In this document: positions 51,201 through 62,839 of the stretch, one piece after another
Numbering within the stretch: the stretch's first letter is position 1
Layout of the letters: each line of letters begins with the position of its first letter
Assembly: GCA_963969495.1 (NCBI GenBank)
Contig: OZ018331.1
Location: forward strand, 147,852,387-147,916,386
Source of the DNA: Ceratothoa steindachneri
Taxonomy: Eukaryota; Arthropoda; Malacostraca; Isopoda; Cymothoidae
Reading direction: 5' to 3'
Length of the DNA stretch: 64,000 nt
The notes under the pieces: model-generated
The model's database searches: none
What the model was told of the DNA's origin: nothing
What the model saw: the letters and a program-made list of their open reading frames with translations, nothing else
Translations under genes and position numbers: made by a program

Positions 51201-53083
51201 CCTCTTGTATTGGAGGTGCGCACCATTATATCATTTCCCAAATGCTGAATGTTTGAGGTTTTCTCCCATTCGTGAGGACGATGAGCTGGGAAAGTTATAG
51301 TTGCTGATGGCTGGCTGTGAATGGCCTCTCGGGATCTTCTAGATTGGAACCTCATGGTTTGTCAAGACATAGCGAGAGATTAAGACATTGTGGAGAGTAG
51401 AAGAACCTGTTAACTATAAGTGCAACCACATGACGCATGAAGACCCGCGAGGTGAGTAAAGGAATTTAGACCCTAACATATTCTGCATTACCTTACATAA
51501 ACAGCTGGCCATGGATATAGGATCTTAGGATGAGCCGTCAGAGGGCTTAGATCGAGCTGCTTGAGGGCAGGCAAAATCTTCTCTTAGGTCAGGCCGATGA
51601 GAAACAACCATCAATCTATATCCGGCTGGAAAGATCAAGGAAGACATAAAGCGCCGATAGGTGGAGATTTTGGAGGAAGCAGTAAGGGATACAATCAGAC
51701 CAGGATCATTCAGTTGACATGAAGAAAGGGCGTGTCGTAGCTCTTCTATGGGAAAGAGTAGGTTATAATCGCCATCTACGGGCTACCTGTTGAGGGCTTT
51801 GAAATGGAAGCAGAGTAGAGGGTTCACTTTCGAAACACAATCCTCCTTCAAACAGAAATGAGTCAGAGTCCCTGAAGACGGGAAAGCACGTCAGAGTGGG
51901 CTTACATACCACGGTACGGATTCGTTACCAAACGTCGTTGGGTGATGAGGACCTGTAGATTTAGAGACGTACGGCTTCCAGGAGGAGCTGCCTAACTTTT
52001 TGACGTGCCAAAGTAGCACAGCGTTGGCATTTTCTATATGGACCTTTTGTAAGGGAAGGTTAGTGCGTTAGTATCAGGGAGTTACACGTTAATTTGCGGA
52101 AACTGCTTCACTGCACGCACAAGAGCATCAGAGGAACTCTAGATGAGGGATTGTCTCAGTAGACTGATAGATATAAGAGTAGTCAGATGTGAATATCATA
52201 GAGTTGAGGAAGGTTAAAGCTACATCAACTGTGGAAAATCATGACCCCATGTGAGCATGCCGTGAAGGGAGAGTAACTGGCTCAATCTACCATGCGGAAG
52301 GGTTATCTCTGTCGCAAGACAGATAAGCTAATGTGACGTAGCGAAACCTAAACTGGGAAATGGTGACTACCAAAGCCTTCTTGGGATGCAGCGTAAGAGA
52401 TGTTCAGTAGCACTTCATCAGACAAGAAAGAGGTGATGAGACGCGAGACTTTGATAGAAGGGTGACTCATCAATGTAAAATAGGAGAGTAAACCCGGAGG
52501 GTTTACTCTCTGTTGTTGAAATCTCATAACAAAGAAAGGTTTGGAGAAGTTGGATGATTAAGTTAAGGATATAATTAGAGAAATGGCGTCATAGAGAGGT
52601 AGTTAGAATGATCATAGAGTGTATTGTCGTTCAAAGAAAATGCGTAAATCCATCATTTGAAGATAGAGGGAAGACAAAAGCGGGCTGACACCGGGCCAAA
52701 GATAGCTGCTCCGCTTCGGGAAGATCTTTCCAGAGCGGACGAACATAAAGTAACTGAAGATCCTGGTGCCACGCAAGATCAGTTTGTAAAGACAGACAAC
52801 TTGATCAATGAAAAGTTATTATCTAATTTCCTCCCAATGGATTATTAGAGAGATGAAAGGAAGGATAAGAATCGTAAATTAACATTATCGTTTGTAGATA
52901 AGGGCAGGGATAGGCTTCACAGAAGTAGGAATAGAGGATCCAGAATGGAGAGAAGCAGAAGGGAGCTGCAATGAAGTAACTGCTGTATGAAGAGATTTGT
53001 TCGGGGGAAGAATTTTGGAGAAGAAAGGTAAGAAGGGTGGGATTTGTGGAAGGGGTCTGTGCGTTGGGATTTAGAGAAGTTTC

Positions 53084-53790
53084 CTAGGGAAAGAAGTTTT
53101 GGAAGAAGCTTGGAAGTCTTCTGAGCCGTTTGGGTTTGGGATTGGCTTCGGCTGATTTTTTTCCCAGGAGCATGAGATAGATAGGGATTAGGGGAACGAT
53201 CAAAGCAGGTAAAGTTTGTAGGAAGGGGTTTTGCTTTTGTGTTGGTGTGGAGGTAAAGTGGGGATGGAGAGCGGTTGATTCAATATGGTTCATCATTGCT
53301 TCTTTGCGGGGAATTAATCGGAATGTCTTGGATAGTTGAGCGATTGGTGCATACATCACCACTTTTACACTGTCCATGGGCATAGGGAGAGAATGGGTAG
53401 GCAGTGAAACCCTCAAGGGTGGGAAATGGGATGACTACTCTCTGCATGGCCCTTAACGAGAAGGGGATTTGAGAAACCGAATGAATAGCCTTTATAACTG
53501 AAGGAAAAATGCAGAGCTTCCATCACCGATGAGACGTAAGACGAGGGCTCCAGCTGAACGCAAGTTAAGTGGAGGCCGCCTTGCCTGAGGGTACTAAAGG
53601 TAGACCTCTTTCAGTCATGATCGTGGGGAAGACCACCTTAAAGGATTTATGTAAGTGCAGAAAAGCGGACGAGAGTACAGGACGAGTAAGGGGTCTTGCG
53701 TAGTCAGATGGATTTACTGTATGTGACCAGGTAGAGAGAGGACATTGGCATAAAAGCTCTATGAGCCATAGCAAGTGCGTATATGCTCTC
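53084..53790 (-). pseudogene. Probable ORF1 region of the I-like LINE relic
   Basis: Two open stretches on the minus strand (53790-53565 and 53416-53084) are rich in Ser, Pro and Lys. One contains YARPLTRPVLSSAFLHLHKS and KSGDVCTNRSTIQDI-like text. Their place upstream of the endonuclease suggests ORF1, but no intact knuckle is visible. Low confidence. Confidence 0.3.
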
Positions 53791-54700
53791 ACGCATCTAG
53801 AGCATTCAAAAATGCATATTAATATTACCGAAAGTCCTGCACCTCGGAATCGAACTTATAGGATTTCTACAGGGCGATTCGAGCAGCAATGGTTTGCTCG
53901 GAATGAAAGACGGTTAGACGCAGAACCATAGTTTTGACACAGAGCGACCACCTCTTGGCAGGGAGAGAGCTAAGGTGCCCAAACATATATAATTTAAATC
54001 AACAAGTGGAAGGTCTTACAAACTTGCTTTCACAGAACCTACTACTCCGTGGGCCACCTATTCCCAAGTGAATGCGGCGTGGTGATACCATGGCACTGAC
54101 ATTTTGTTGGAAACTGTCTACACTCTTGACTCCCTGGGAACAAAAGTCATCTATAGGTTGACCAGAAACGTCTGACTCTCTTAAGAAGCGGAAAAAACAA
54201 AATTTCTGGAGCAACATAAATATTTCTTCTTCAAATTAGAGTCCATCATCATCTACGATCTTCATTTAGCAATCAACCAGCATCCGAATCTGTCCCAGAT
54301 ACCAGTCAGCTTTGAACAAAAAAACTGTAAACAAGCTTCCGCTTTTTAAGTGAGTCAGGACTTTCTGGTCAACCATATAAGAAGCTTTAAAAGCAAGAAA
54401 TCATTCGACTGTCCTTGGGCATCAAAACTTTCCATTAAGGTTAGTTTGTCACGCCTGGAAAGGACGTTCATGGTTTGAGGGCAGGAAGTTGATGATGACT
54501 CTGGTCTCAGAACCAGAAAAGTTAGTCGGGGAGAGGAATATCGAAGCTGTGTTTGACTACAGATGGAAGGAGCTGAATAGTTGTTCAGAGGCGCGTGTTT
54601 TTTTCTGGGATTATTGGTTTGGTTTGGAAGAGTGAGAGATATGATTGCAACATTGAGGGACAACAATAAGTAGGGGCAGAGAGGTATGATGGGTCGAGGA

Positions 54701-56001
54701 TGATGCAATAGCAAAGCTGTGTGTGTGCAGGGGGGTGAGAATGGTTTGTAAGGGTTGCTAAGGAAGGGTGGAGTATATTAGTTAAGCTCTTTTCCGAGTT
54801 TCAGAGCAGAAGATTTGAGCAAGTTACATTCAGCCTCTTAGGGAAGCCAAATCAAAGGCCATTTCAGATTCAATTTTATTATTTTCAATTTTGCTAATCA
54901 GCCATGAAAACCCAAAGTGGTGAACAGGAACTACACATCAGCACATTTCTCTAGGAGCCCGTGATGGGACAATTGTTCATGTGCCAATCACGGCTACCTC
55001 TTGAGACCTGTGACCAAAGCGTCCCTTAGCGAGACGATTCCCACTCTGGAATTGGGCTCTTAAGTTATAGCAAGAAGAAAGGTGATGAAAATGGTGAAAA
55101 GAGCGGACATGGTAAAAGTCTAATCGGCAACCGGCGGGGTTTTACATAGTAGGGAACCCACCAGTCTCCAACACTCCAGCTAAGAGGGAAAATTACCAAC
55201 CATGACCAAATGATCATAGTATAAGTTTAACATAGTATCTGTCTTATCTCAAATAACCCACAAATCTGCAGAATTCAAGCTTTTAATCGCTGGATCATGA
55301 GGTCATTGTAACAGTGACCACTTTGTCTTCAGTCAGATGACGATGGAATTGCATAAATTTTAGTTAAATCAAATTTTTGCGTCGTTTTAGGAAGACGTCT
55401 GTCAATATACCTTTCTCCTCTCCTGTTCAATCAAATCGGTAATTTTCGAAGGATCAGAAACTTTTGTTTTGATTTTTTCTTTTTGAAAATATATTTAAGT
55501 AATTTAAAAATAGTAGGTACATGTATGACTAGAATTATATAAACATTATATTATTTATATATATGAAAATATATATAGTTATAGAATAGTTCTAAGCTAG
55601 ATAAAAGTAGCAAAGAATTATTAAAATATTCCTTACATCTAGCTTACGAAGATATTATTATTCATATAAATATTAAAAATTATTCATTATTTAATTTCCC
55701 ATAGCCTTCTGGCCAGTATGCCCTCATACGTTATTTCTGCATAGTCACGTAGATCATTTTGCTAAATGCAGACTTAACAGTAGAATAAATATTCGCCTTA
55801 ATACTATGATAAAAAATAAATCTACAAATTCTACTCAAGGTTCACGTTAGTTAAAACCTCTTTTGTTCAATTTCAGTCGTTCTCCAGAAACTGAAAAATG
55901 CATTCAGTATCAGCTTGATGTTTCTGCCTTTAGTTATGTGTGACATGAATACGGCACCATTTCTACCGTTGTGAAGGGATTTAATAAATAATTATCGCCA
56001 T
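54701..56001. other. AT-rich non-coding interval downstream of the host gene
   Basis: No ORF of note. An ATTAAA that could be a poly(A) signal lies on the minus strand near 55984, about 18 bases after the stop of the gene ending at 56002. Confidence 0.4.
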
Positions 56002-56486
56002 TTAACTCTGAAGGATTCGTAATAAGATGGGTTTTTGGCGTTGGTTGGAAGGAAGGATGTAAAGAGTATCGGATTTTTCCCGCTCGTTTCGGCTTGTTTT
56101 GGGGCGACCCCGGGTTGAATTGTCTGATGGAGCTTTTTCGGTTGAGGGAAGGGAAGATACCTTCGATGATGACCTGTTATAAGGCGTGATAGAAATGATG
56201 GGCGAATTTTGGAGGCGAGTTTTCGTGGTAGGGACTGGAGTTGATTGGCTATGGGATTTTGGAGTCTGGATCGGCCGTTTTTGAGTCGTTGAATGTCCAG
56301 TGGGAGGATTCTGAAGCGATTTACCGCGGTTTTCGTTTCTAGTTAAATCGGATTCGGATTGGGTCCGGCGAAAATGGGGTGGGGGAGGGACTCTTACTGC
56401 ATATGGATAGCGTTCGCTGATCTCGTCTTCATAATCGAATTGCTCTGTCAAACCTCTGTCCACATAGTGAGAGATGGTGTTCAAAT
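56002..56486 (-). CDS. Last coding exon of an unrecognised host gene
   Basis: On the minus strand an acceptor TTTTTCATTTTTCCATAG ends at 56487. The exon starts AT-TTG-AAC and is open for 161 codons to TAG at 56004-56002. With the preceding exon (58145-57948), which ends in a single G, it forms GAT and stays in frame. The peptide contains NTISHYVDRGLTEQFDYEDE (acidic), RVPPPPHFRRTQSESDLTR (a proline run then a possible phosphorylation site) and a long Ser/Thr/Pro/Lys-rich disordered tail. I do not recognise the family. The composition is that of a cytoplasmic signalling or scaffold tail. Confidence 0.65.
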
Positions 56487-57947
56487 CTATGGAAAAATGA
56501 AAAATAGAGTTAATATTAAAATAAAGGTATCTATGGTAATTAATTGTTGTAAAATAAAAAATACACTTAAAGGTTTCATTTTTTCTCATACAAGCAATCT
56601 CCACTGGTGTTTAAATAGGTTTGTTGACGTGGTTTTATTGTATATGGTGGTCTTTGTATATGCTTGTTCTTAAGTACATGGTGGGCTCGTAATTATAGCT
56701 TCTAGCCTTAGGTAATTCTCCATATCTAGATTTTGGAATTTAAAGATCTAGAAATTTTAGCGTCATTTTCTCCTATTTTGACTTCTTTTTAAATATTTCG
56801 TTCATAGCGCCATTTTTCTTTATATAATTATTAATTCCTAGAGCTTCAATTTTGACTGGGATTTTATACCATGTCCTTTTAAATTCCTAGATTAAATATT
56901 TTTAGCACACTTTTTTCTATTCTAAACTTTTAAATTCCAGAATCTTGAATTTATAACTGAATTATATCTTCGACCTCGACTTTGAATTCTCAACTTTTCA
57001 TTTTTCTCCTCCTTAATTACACAATGCGATGATTAATTCCCGTAGAGTTAAAAACATCCCTTTTTTGGTGTGTCTTTTAAAGATAAAATCGGAGAAGATA
57101 TTTTTGATAAAATGATAGTAGTTATTTGGATTTCACCCCCCCCCCCTAAAATTACACACCCTATTTAACATAAAAACTATTTTATAGAATTTAATTACTT
57201 GGCATTAAACGATGAAAAACTGAAGGTGGAATAAAGTTGTTTAAAGACCTCAAAAGGTAGGAATGCTGTGCAGGCAAAGCTAGATGGAGTGTATGAAAGA
57301 ACATAGTTCGCAGAGGATAGATGGCTTGTATGGCTTCCAGCACACATTAAAGGTAGGCAAGTGTCAAGCTAACAGAATGTTGGGTGGCTCATAAGAAAGT
57401 GCACAGCTCACATAGCACAAACTGGCTAGTAGGAAAATACAGCTCACATGACGCATAGTGGCTCGTATGAGGGTAGCTCATATGATGCATGATTTCTCTT
57501 ATGAAAGTACAGCTAACTTGACCTATGGTTGCTCGTAGGAGTGTAGCTCACATGATTATGGTGGCACCGTAGGAAAGTACAGCTCACATGACGTATGGTG
57601 GATCGTATGAGGGTAGCTCATATGATGCATGATTGCTCTTATGAAAGTACAGCTAACTTGACGCATGGTGGCTCTTAGGAGTGTAGCTCACATGACGTAT
57701 GGTGGCTCGTAGGAAAGTGTGATTACGCAGGATGTCGGTTAGATGACAGGAAGGTGCCGAAGAACGAGCATATATTCAAGATATCGAAGAGCCCCACGAA
57801 TCGCCTCGAACCCCGTGGCTCACAGCTGCCCATATCTTCCATTTTTTCACTATTTGATCGCAAACGTCAGTCACCTGAACCCAATCTCTCTTTCCCACAC
57901 CCGGAGAAGTAAAATTGTGCCTTATTCAACCTCTTCCTCGAACTCAC
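56487..57947 (-). other. Intron of the host gene (1461 bp), holding a minisatellite
   Basis: Bounded by CAG|GTGAGT (donor, 57947) and CATAG (acceptor, 56487), both canonical. It holds a ~35-bp minisatellite at 57280-57720 and a C-run at 57138. Confidence 0.6.
57280..57720 (+). repeat. ~35-bp minisatellite with a four-monomer higher-order unit
   Basis: Monomers of the form GTAGCTCACATGACGTATGG, TGGCTCGTAGGAAA run through 57420-57720, with looser copies from 57280. Four monomer variants follow each other in the same order twice (57437-57580 and 57580-57720), giving a higher-order unit of about 141 bp. Confidence 0.85.
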
Positions 57948-58145
57948 CTGTTTCGCGCTCCCTCTCCGCTGAAGGGTGAGTCCTCCTCTCCTTCTCAAGG
58001 TTAGGTAGGCTAAATCCACCACTCATCACCGTTTTCCAAAGGAGGTCCCTCGCATTCCTCTGATAAGGGTCCAGGAGATCTAAGGAATCCTCATCTTCCT
58101 TCAGCAAGTTTGATACCCCGTAGAGAGTCAGGACCTTTTCACAAT
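57948..58145 (-). CDS. Internal coding exon of the same host gene
   Basis: On the minus strand the acceptor TTTTCGTTGCAG ends at 58146 and the donor GAAACAG|GTGAGT begins at 57947. The 198-bp exon reads CEKVLTLYGVSNLLKEDEDS, LDLLDPYQRNARDLLWKTVM, SGGFSLPNLEKERRTHPS and then ERERET. It has two leading bases and one trailing base, compatible with the next exon. The protein is helical and acidic. I do not recognise the domain. Upstream exons should lie beyond 58146 on the minus strand, but I could not identify them. Confidence 0.65.
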
Positions 58146-58429
58146 CTGCAACGAAAAGGGGGTGTGAGTGAATCCCTAGCCATCAATTCATGTACACGTT
58201 CTCCGTGTACATGACTGGAGCTCCATGCTCTCAATCACAAGACTGATGTGCGGCCTTTGAACGCACGTTGATGCCATTATTCCGCGTCGCTTTCAACGTC
58301 GAAACAGAGGAATGCTTTATGACGTCATCAGCTGTTTACTCGGCTCCCCGAGTGTCCTGTCGCAAGGCAGGTTGGAAGTAACCAACCAGCAGTGCAAAAT
58401 TAATCGTTCATTTTCCCAAATGCAAGAAC

Positions 58430-58752
58430 GTTATCTATCTATCTATCCACTTATCTATGCATATCTATCTATCCAGCCATGTGTATACTTACCTATATTC
58501 CTATCTATTTATTTAATCGAGACAGCTATTTATCTATCTACCAACCTCTCTCCTTCCCTATCTATGTATCTACCTATTTCTATACACATCTGCGTATATA
58601 CCTACCAAACTTCCTATCTATCTCTCAACCTACCGCTTTTCCTATCTATCAATCTACCTACCTATTTATCCATTCAATTATATATTTATATATGCATTTA
58701 CATACCTACTTTCCTATCTATCTATTTACCTGTCTATCCTTCTATATATGTA
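58430..58752 (+). repeat. Degenerate (TATC)n tract
   Basis: About 320 bp of imperfect TATC/TACC repeats. They create spurious ORFs full of Tyr, Leu, Ser and Ile. It lies upstream of the host exon at 58145, probably in an intron. Confidence 0.85.
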
Positions 58753-58954
58753 TAAAAAAAACAAAGTTGTCATCACCACCTTTTGAAATAGATCCATCTA
58801 TGGGTGACGTTAAGGGAAGCGAAAATGTGTAGAAGCCACGTAACTAGAGAAAAGAGGAAACTACTTGTAGAGCTAGAGAAAGTAAGGGGAAGCAACTCTC
58901 CCAGGACACCACTCCCTAAGGAAGGCATATGCAAATACCTCAAGAAGGAGAAGA

Positions 58955-59285
58955 ATGAAATAAGAAAGAAAAACGAAGAAGAATAAAAAGAGAGGGAGAA
59001 TGAAAGCAGAATGAAAAAGGAAAAGTAAGAGGGAAATAAGGAAGCTTGAAAAGAAATAAGAAAAAATAAAGAGAAAAGAGAAGTGTGAAAGAAGAAAGAG
59101 GAAGGAAAAGAGAAAAAAGGAAGAGAGGAAGAAAAAGAGGAAGAATGAAAGGAGGAAAACTAAAATGAAGAGTGAAAGAAAAAGAGGAAAAATGGAAGGA
59201 GGAAAACTAAAAGAAAGAATGAAAGAACATAAAGAAGAATGAAAACAGAAAAAGAAGTGAAAAAAGAAAAAATACAGAATTGAAT
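58955..59285 (+). repeat. Purine-rich (GAAA/GGAA) tract
   Basis: A strongly strand-asymmetric stretch made of AAGAGGAAAG-like words with hardly any pyrimidines. Such tracts can form triplex structures. A shorter similar tract occurs at 60000-60160. Confidence 0.75.
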
Positions 59286-60240
59286 GAATATCTACCTATG
59301 CCGTAGGACAAAATGGGCACAGACAGAGAGTGGGTGAAAGCGAGAAACTATGATGGAGAAACAAAAACACGCCCTTTTTCTCCTACATTTCTATGACGAT
59401 GGATATGAAATACGAAAGAAGATAACGTGATGACATAAGAAAAAAAGCAACAATTCTAAACGAGAAAGGACCAAGGTCGCGCCAACCTCCGCCACGGTCA
59501 GTCAATGTCCCTACCTCGCAATGTTAAAGAAATTGAATTAGTGATCTCGAATCATCCTCAGGATTTGGATCCACAACAAAATCTACTCAACTTTTCCTTG
59601 GTCAAGAGTCGATCCATCCTCAAAATTTCATTGAAATCCATAACTAACTTTTTGAGATATCTTGCATGCAACCATCACATAATCTGCGTACGCCAAACCT
59701 CGGACGAACGTTTCTTGTTGCTAAGGCGCCAATTTATCGTCGTCCTCCGCTCTAAGGCGAGATCAGGGGCTCCTAATAATGGAGGTCTCAGCGTCACGCT
59801 TTAATTAACCTAACCCGGAGAGGTCGCGGAAACAATGGCAGTCGTTGGAATAGCTTCTAAGTCACAGCCACATCCTCCTTCGCGACGTAAAAAAAAGGGA
59901 GTTTTGCCACAGTTATGTAACTTTTGTACTCAGTGGTAACTTAGGGGGAAATAGTTGTTATACCTCGGATATTGAAATGGAGAAAATGGATGACGTTTAT
60001 TGGCAAAAGAAGAGGTGGTGAGGATAGAGGGCAAAATAAACAAAGAAAGTAGGAAAATAGCATGAAGTTTGAAAGAGGAAGAAAAGAAATAAAAGGTAAT
60101 GAAGAAACCTTGAAAGGATAAAAGAGGAAAATGAAAAGAAAAGAAATATGAAGGAAATCTGTATTTCTGAATTTATTCAACTAAATTACACTATTCTAAA
60201 CATCTAAGAAATCCAAACTTGAACCTTCATAAGAAATGTG
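59286..60240. other. No recognised gene
   Basis: A 99-codon frame at 59505-59804 (plus) lacks any known motif. Confidence 0.35.
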
Positions 60241-60244
60241 TTAT

Positions 60245-60335
60245 AAACACTAGAAATACACCGCGTTATACGTTATTCCTCCCAAATACACCGCCTTATG
60301 CATCAACCCACAAAATACACCGCGTTACACATCAG
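60245..60335 (+). repeat. ~35-bp direct repeat, three copies
   Basis: AAATACACCGCGTTA-like words occur at about 60253, 60283 and 60312, with short variable spacers. Confidence 0.7.
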
Positions 60336-60819
60336 CTATATTAAAAAATTCATTCCTGGCCATGAACAGAATCTCGTATTGTTCCCTATTAACAAATGGG
60401 GATTACTAAGGGGCAATCCTGGGACCAAAAAGAGCCAAATGTTCTTTCTCAACTGCCTATCATTTCGTAACACGGAACATCTAATGAAGCTCTGGACTTT
60501 CCCGAAGGAATTACACCGGATTTATCTATCTTAGTCTTTTATAAGTTTATAAACTACCTCTTCTTTACGAGTAGAAGTGATAGTCATCTACTTGAATAGG
60601 TATAAACGTCCGTAATTCCATGAGTGGTAGTCAGTATTTATATTTTAGTCGTTTTTAGTAAAAGAAATATGATAAAACCAAGGTCTTGCAGGAAGAATAT
60701 ATGAGGAGATAGAGGATAAAAAAGATAGAGAAGTTATGGGATATAAAAATGCTAATCATTAGTGAGAAATGGACACTTAAGCAGCAGATTCACTCACGCA
60801 TATAGGAGATTGGCCAAAG

Positions 60820-61760
60820 AATTTAAACTCTCTTTCACGTCCAAAGATTGGAGTTTGTATTACACATTTAAAGACTTTTAAGTACAAAGATTAGTAGTTT
60901 AACTGACGAATTTAAATGGTCTTTCAGGTCCAAAGACTAAAGTTTAGGTAATGGTTTAAAGACTTTTTGAAATCTAAAGATTGGATTTTAGATAATGCAT
61001 TTAAAGACTCAATCCCAAATGCTAAGTATGGATATCACATTTAAAGACTTATAGTCCAAAGATAAAAGTTGGAATAACACATTTATGGACACAAATATAA
61101 AGAATGGATTTTAGATAGCGCATTTAAAGACTTTTTCTCAAGTCCGATAACTGAAGTTTGGATAATATATTTAAAGACGTTTTTAAAACCAAATAGAAGT
61201 TGTAATAACGGATTTAGAGACATTAGCCCAAAAGTGAAGTTTTGATTAAGTATTGGAGGACTTTTTTCAAAGTCCCCAAACTGAAGTTTTGATAATCCAT
61301 TTAAAGAATTTTTCAAGTTCAAAGACTGAAGTTTACGAATGCGTATTTACAGACTTTTTAAATTCTAAAGACTGAAGTTTAGGATAACGCATTTAAAGAC
61401 TTTTTCGAGTTCAATAACTGAAGTTTGGATAATACATTTAAAGACTTTTTAAGACCTCAGACAAGTTTTGATAACGAATTTAAAGATATAATCCCCCAAA
61501 GTAAAGTTTAGATACATATTTATTATTTAAAGACCGTTTCTTTAACTCCCCCAACTGGAGTTTGGATAATACATTTGAAGGCTTTTCAAGTCCAAAGATT
61601 GAAGTTTAGGATAACCCATTTGAAGACGAGCCGAGAGAATTGAGTTTGAATAACGCATTTAAAAAGCAATTGAGCCAATGAAGTCTGGAACACGATTAGA
61701 AAGCGTCAAATTTAAAGACTGAAGTTTGAATAATACATTTAAAAACCCTAAAATATAAAT
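60820..61760 (+). repeat. Minisatellite of ~50-bp units, about 18 imperfect copies
   Basis: The unit has the form CATTTAAAGACTTTTT-AAGTCCAAAGACTGAAGTTT-GGATAA. Spacing varies from about 45 to 60 bp and copies are diverged, so the array is old. No protein is encoded. Confidence 0.9.
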
Positions 61761-62211
61761 ACAAATGAATACGAGACTTGGAGAGAATGATTCTTGAAGG
61801 AAGGAATCACGCAATCCCTTTATACGAGACAAAGATATTTCCCCACTTCCAAATGTTTTCTGAATATCATGAAATAGTATCAGCAAATAATACCTCTAAC
61901 CTTTCAAAGAGTTATTAAAAAATGAATAGTATTTTCTTGTCCAAGTTTTCTGTGAGTCTTTTCAACACTACTTCGCCTCGATGTGCACCAATATGACACC
62001 AGTTTAGTCTAGTGAATCGCTTTAATGGTCAATTAATGGGAAAAATATTGATAAAATGGCCGGGATGGACTGGGGGAGCCTCGGCCACTATTTTCCTTAA
62101 AGGAAGATTAAAATGGACAATGGAGGAAATATCAAAAATCAATGGGAAATGCCCAAAGTAAACCAAGTTCAGGGCTTTTAAAAACAACCATTACTCTCAT
62201 TCAGATCTCGA

Positions 62212-62832
62212 GGTGGATAAAATAAGCTGGGAAGTTAAATTCAGCTAAAAATATAATATTTGAGACCTAAATTATGGACGAGACTAACTGAACCCATTAT
62301 GGGCGTGGATTTACATTTTGTCGGAGAAACGCAACAGTCGGCCAATGTCGATGTGCCAAACTCTTCCTTCTTGTCTCATTGAAGCCATTTTTGAAGGCGA
62401 ATTTCTCTCGATTAAATGAGGCTATATGTATGTGGGTTTAAGGTGTATTTATTTAATCCATACATGCATTGATGAAAGATATACTAAACGCAAACACATA
62501 TACTAAGAGTTAAATACACGCACATAGATACCAAAAACACGCTCACACATAAAACAGATGGAGCCTTAATAGGGTATATTAGATGTATTTAGAGAGGTAC
62601 TCATCAACTTCAATCCTAAATCTACTGTCGCAATAAAGGGACCTTAAATCAAATCATTTAACCCCAATTAAGCAAGAGAAATCCGCCCTCATAAATGGCC
62701 TCATTATCAGGACATCGACATTGCCCGACAGGATGCTAACCCACGCTTATAATGGGTTCTGATAGTCTCGTCCATAATTAAGATCTTAACTATTTTTTTT
62801 AAACTGCATTGAAATTTCCAGCTTATTCTGTC
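62212..62832. repeat. Large imperfect inverted repeat (arms ~210 bp, spacer ~190 bp)
   Basis: The left arm (about 62212-62430) and the reverse complement of the right arm (about 62645-62832) share AATAAGCTGG, AATTATGGACGAGACTA, GAACCCATTAT, TGTCGG, CAATGTCGATGT and GCCATTT-TGA-GGCG-ATTTCTCT in the same order. A transcript across it could fold into a long hairpin. It may be a foldback or MITE-type element; ends without clear terminal repeats leave this open. Confidence 0.85.
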
Positions 62833-62839
62833 AATCCTA

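Larger units (their letters stand above)
48300..54700 (-). mobile_element. I-like LINE relic on the minus strand, about 6.4 kb
   Basis: Read on the minus strand, traces of a full LINE appear in the right order. They are an ORF1-like Pro-rich region (about 54700-53000), an endonuclease end GSHHFPV (about 52357-52377, normally GSDHxPI), the RT linker FPIEELRHALSS and NDPGLDCIPY (about 51780-51690), RT LFFDTHKAYD (about 50290) and STLYADDLLIYY (about 49993-50022), and possible RNase H text (48876-48598). It is too decayed for exact borders. The stretch 50465-51200 does not read as RT and may be an insertion. Confidence 0.6.

Noticed and set aside
58312..58832. Two ORFs of 147 and 117 codons rich in Tyr, Leu, Ser and Ile
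   Set aside because: They are translations of the degenerate TATC repeat.
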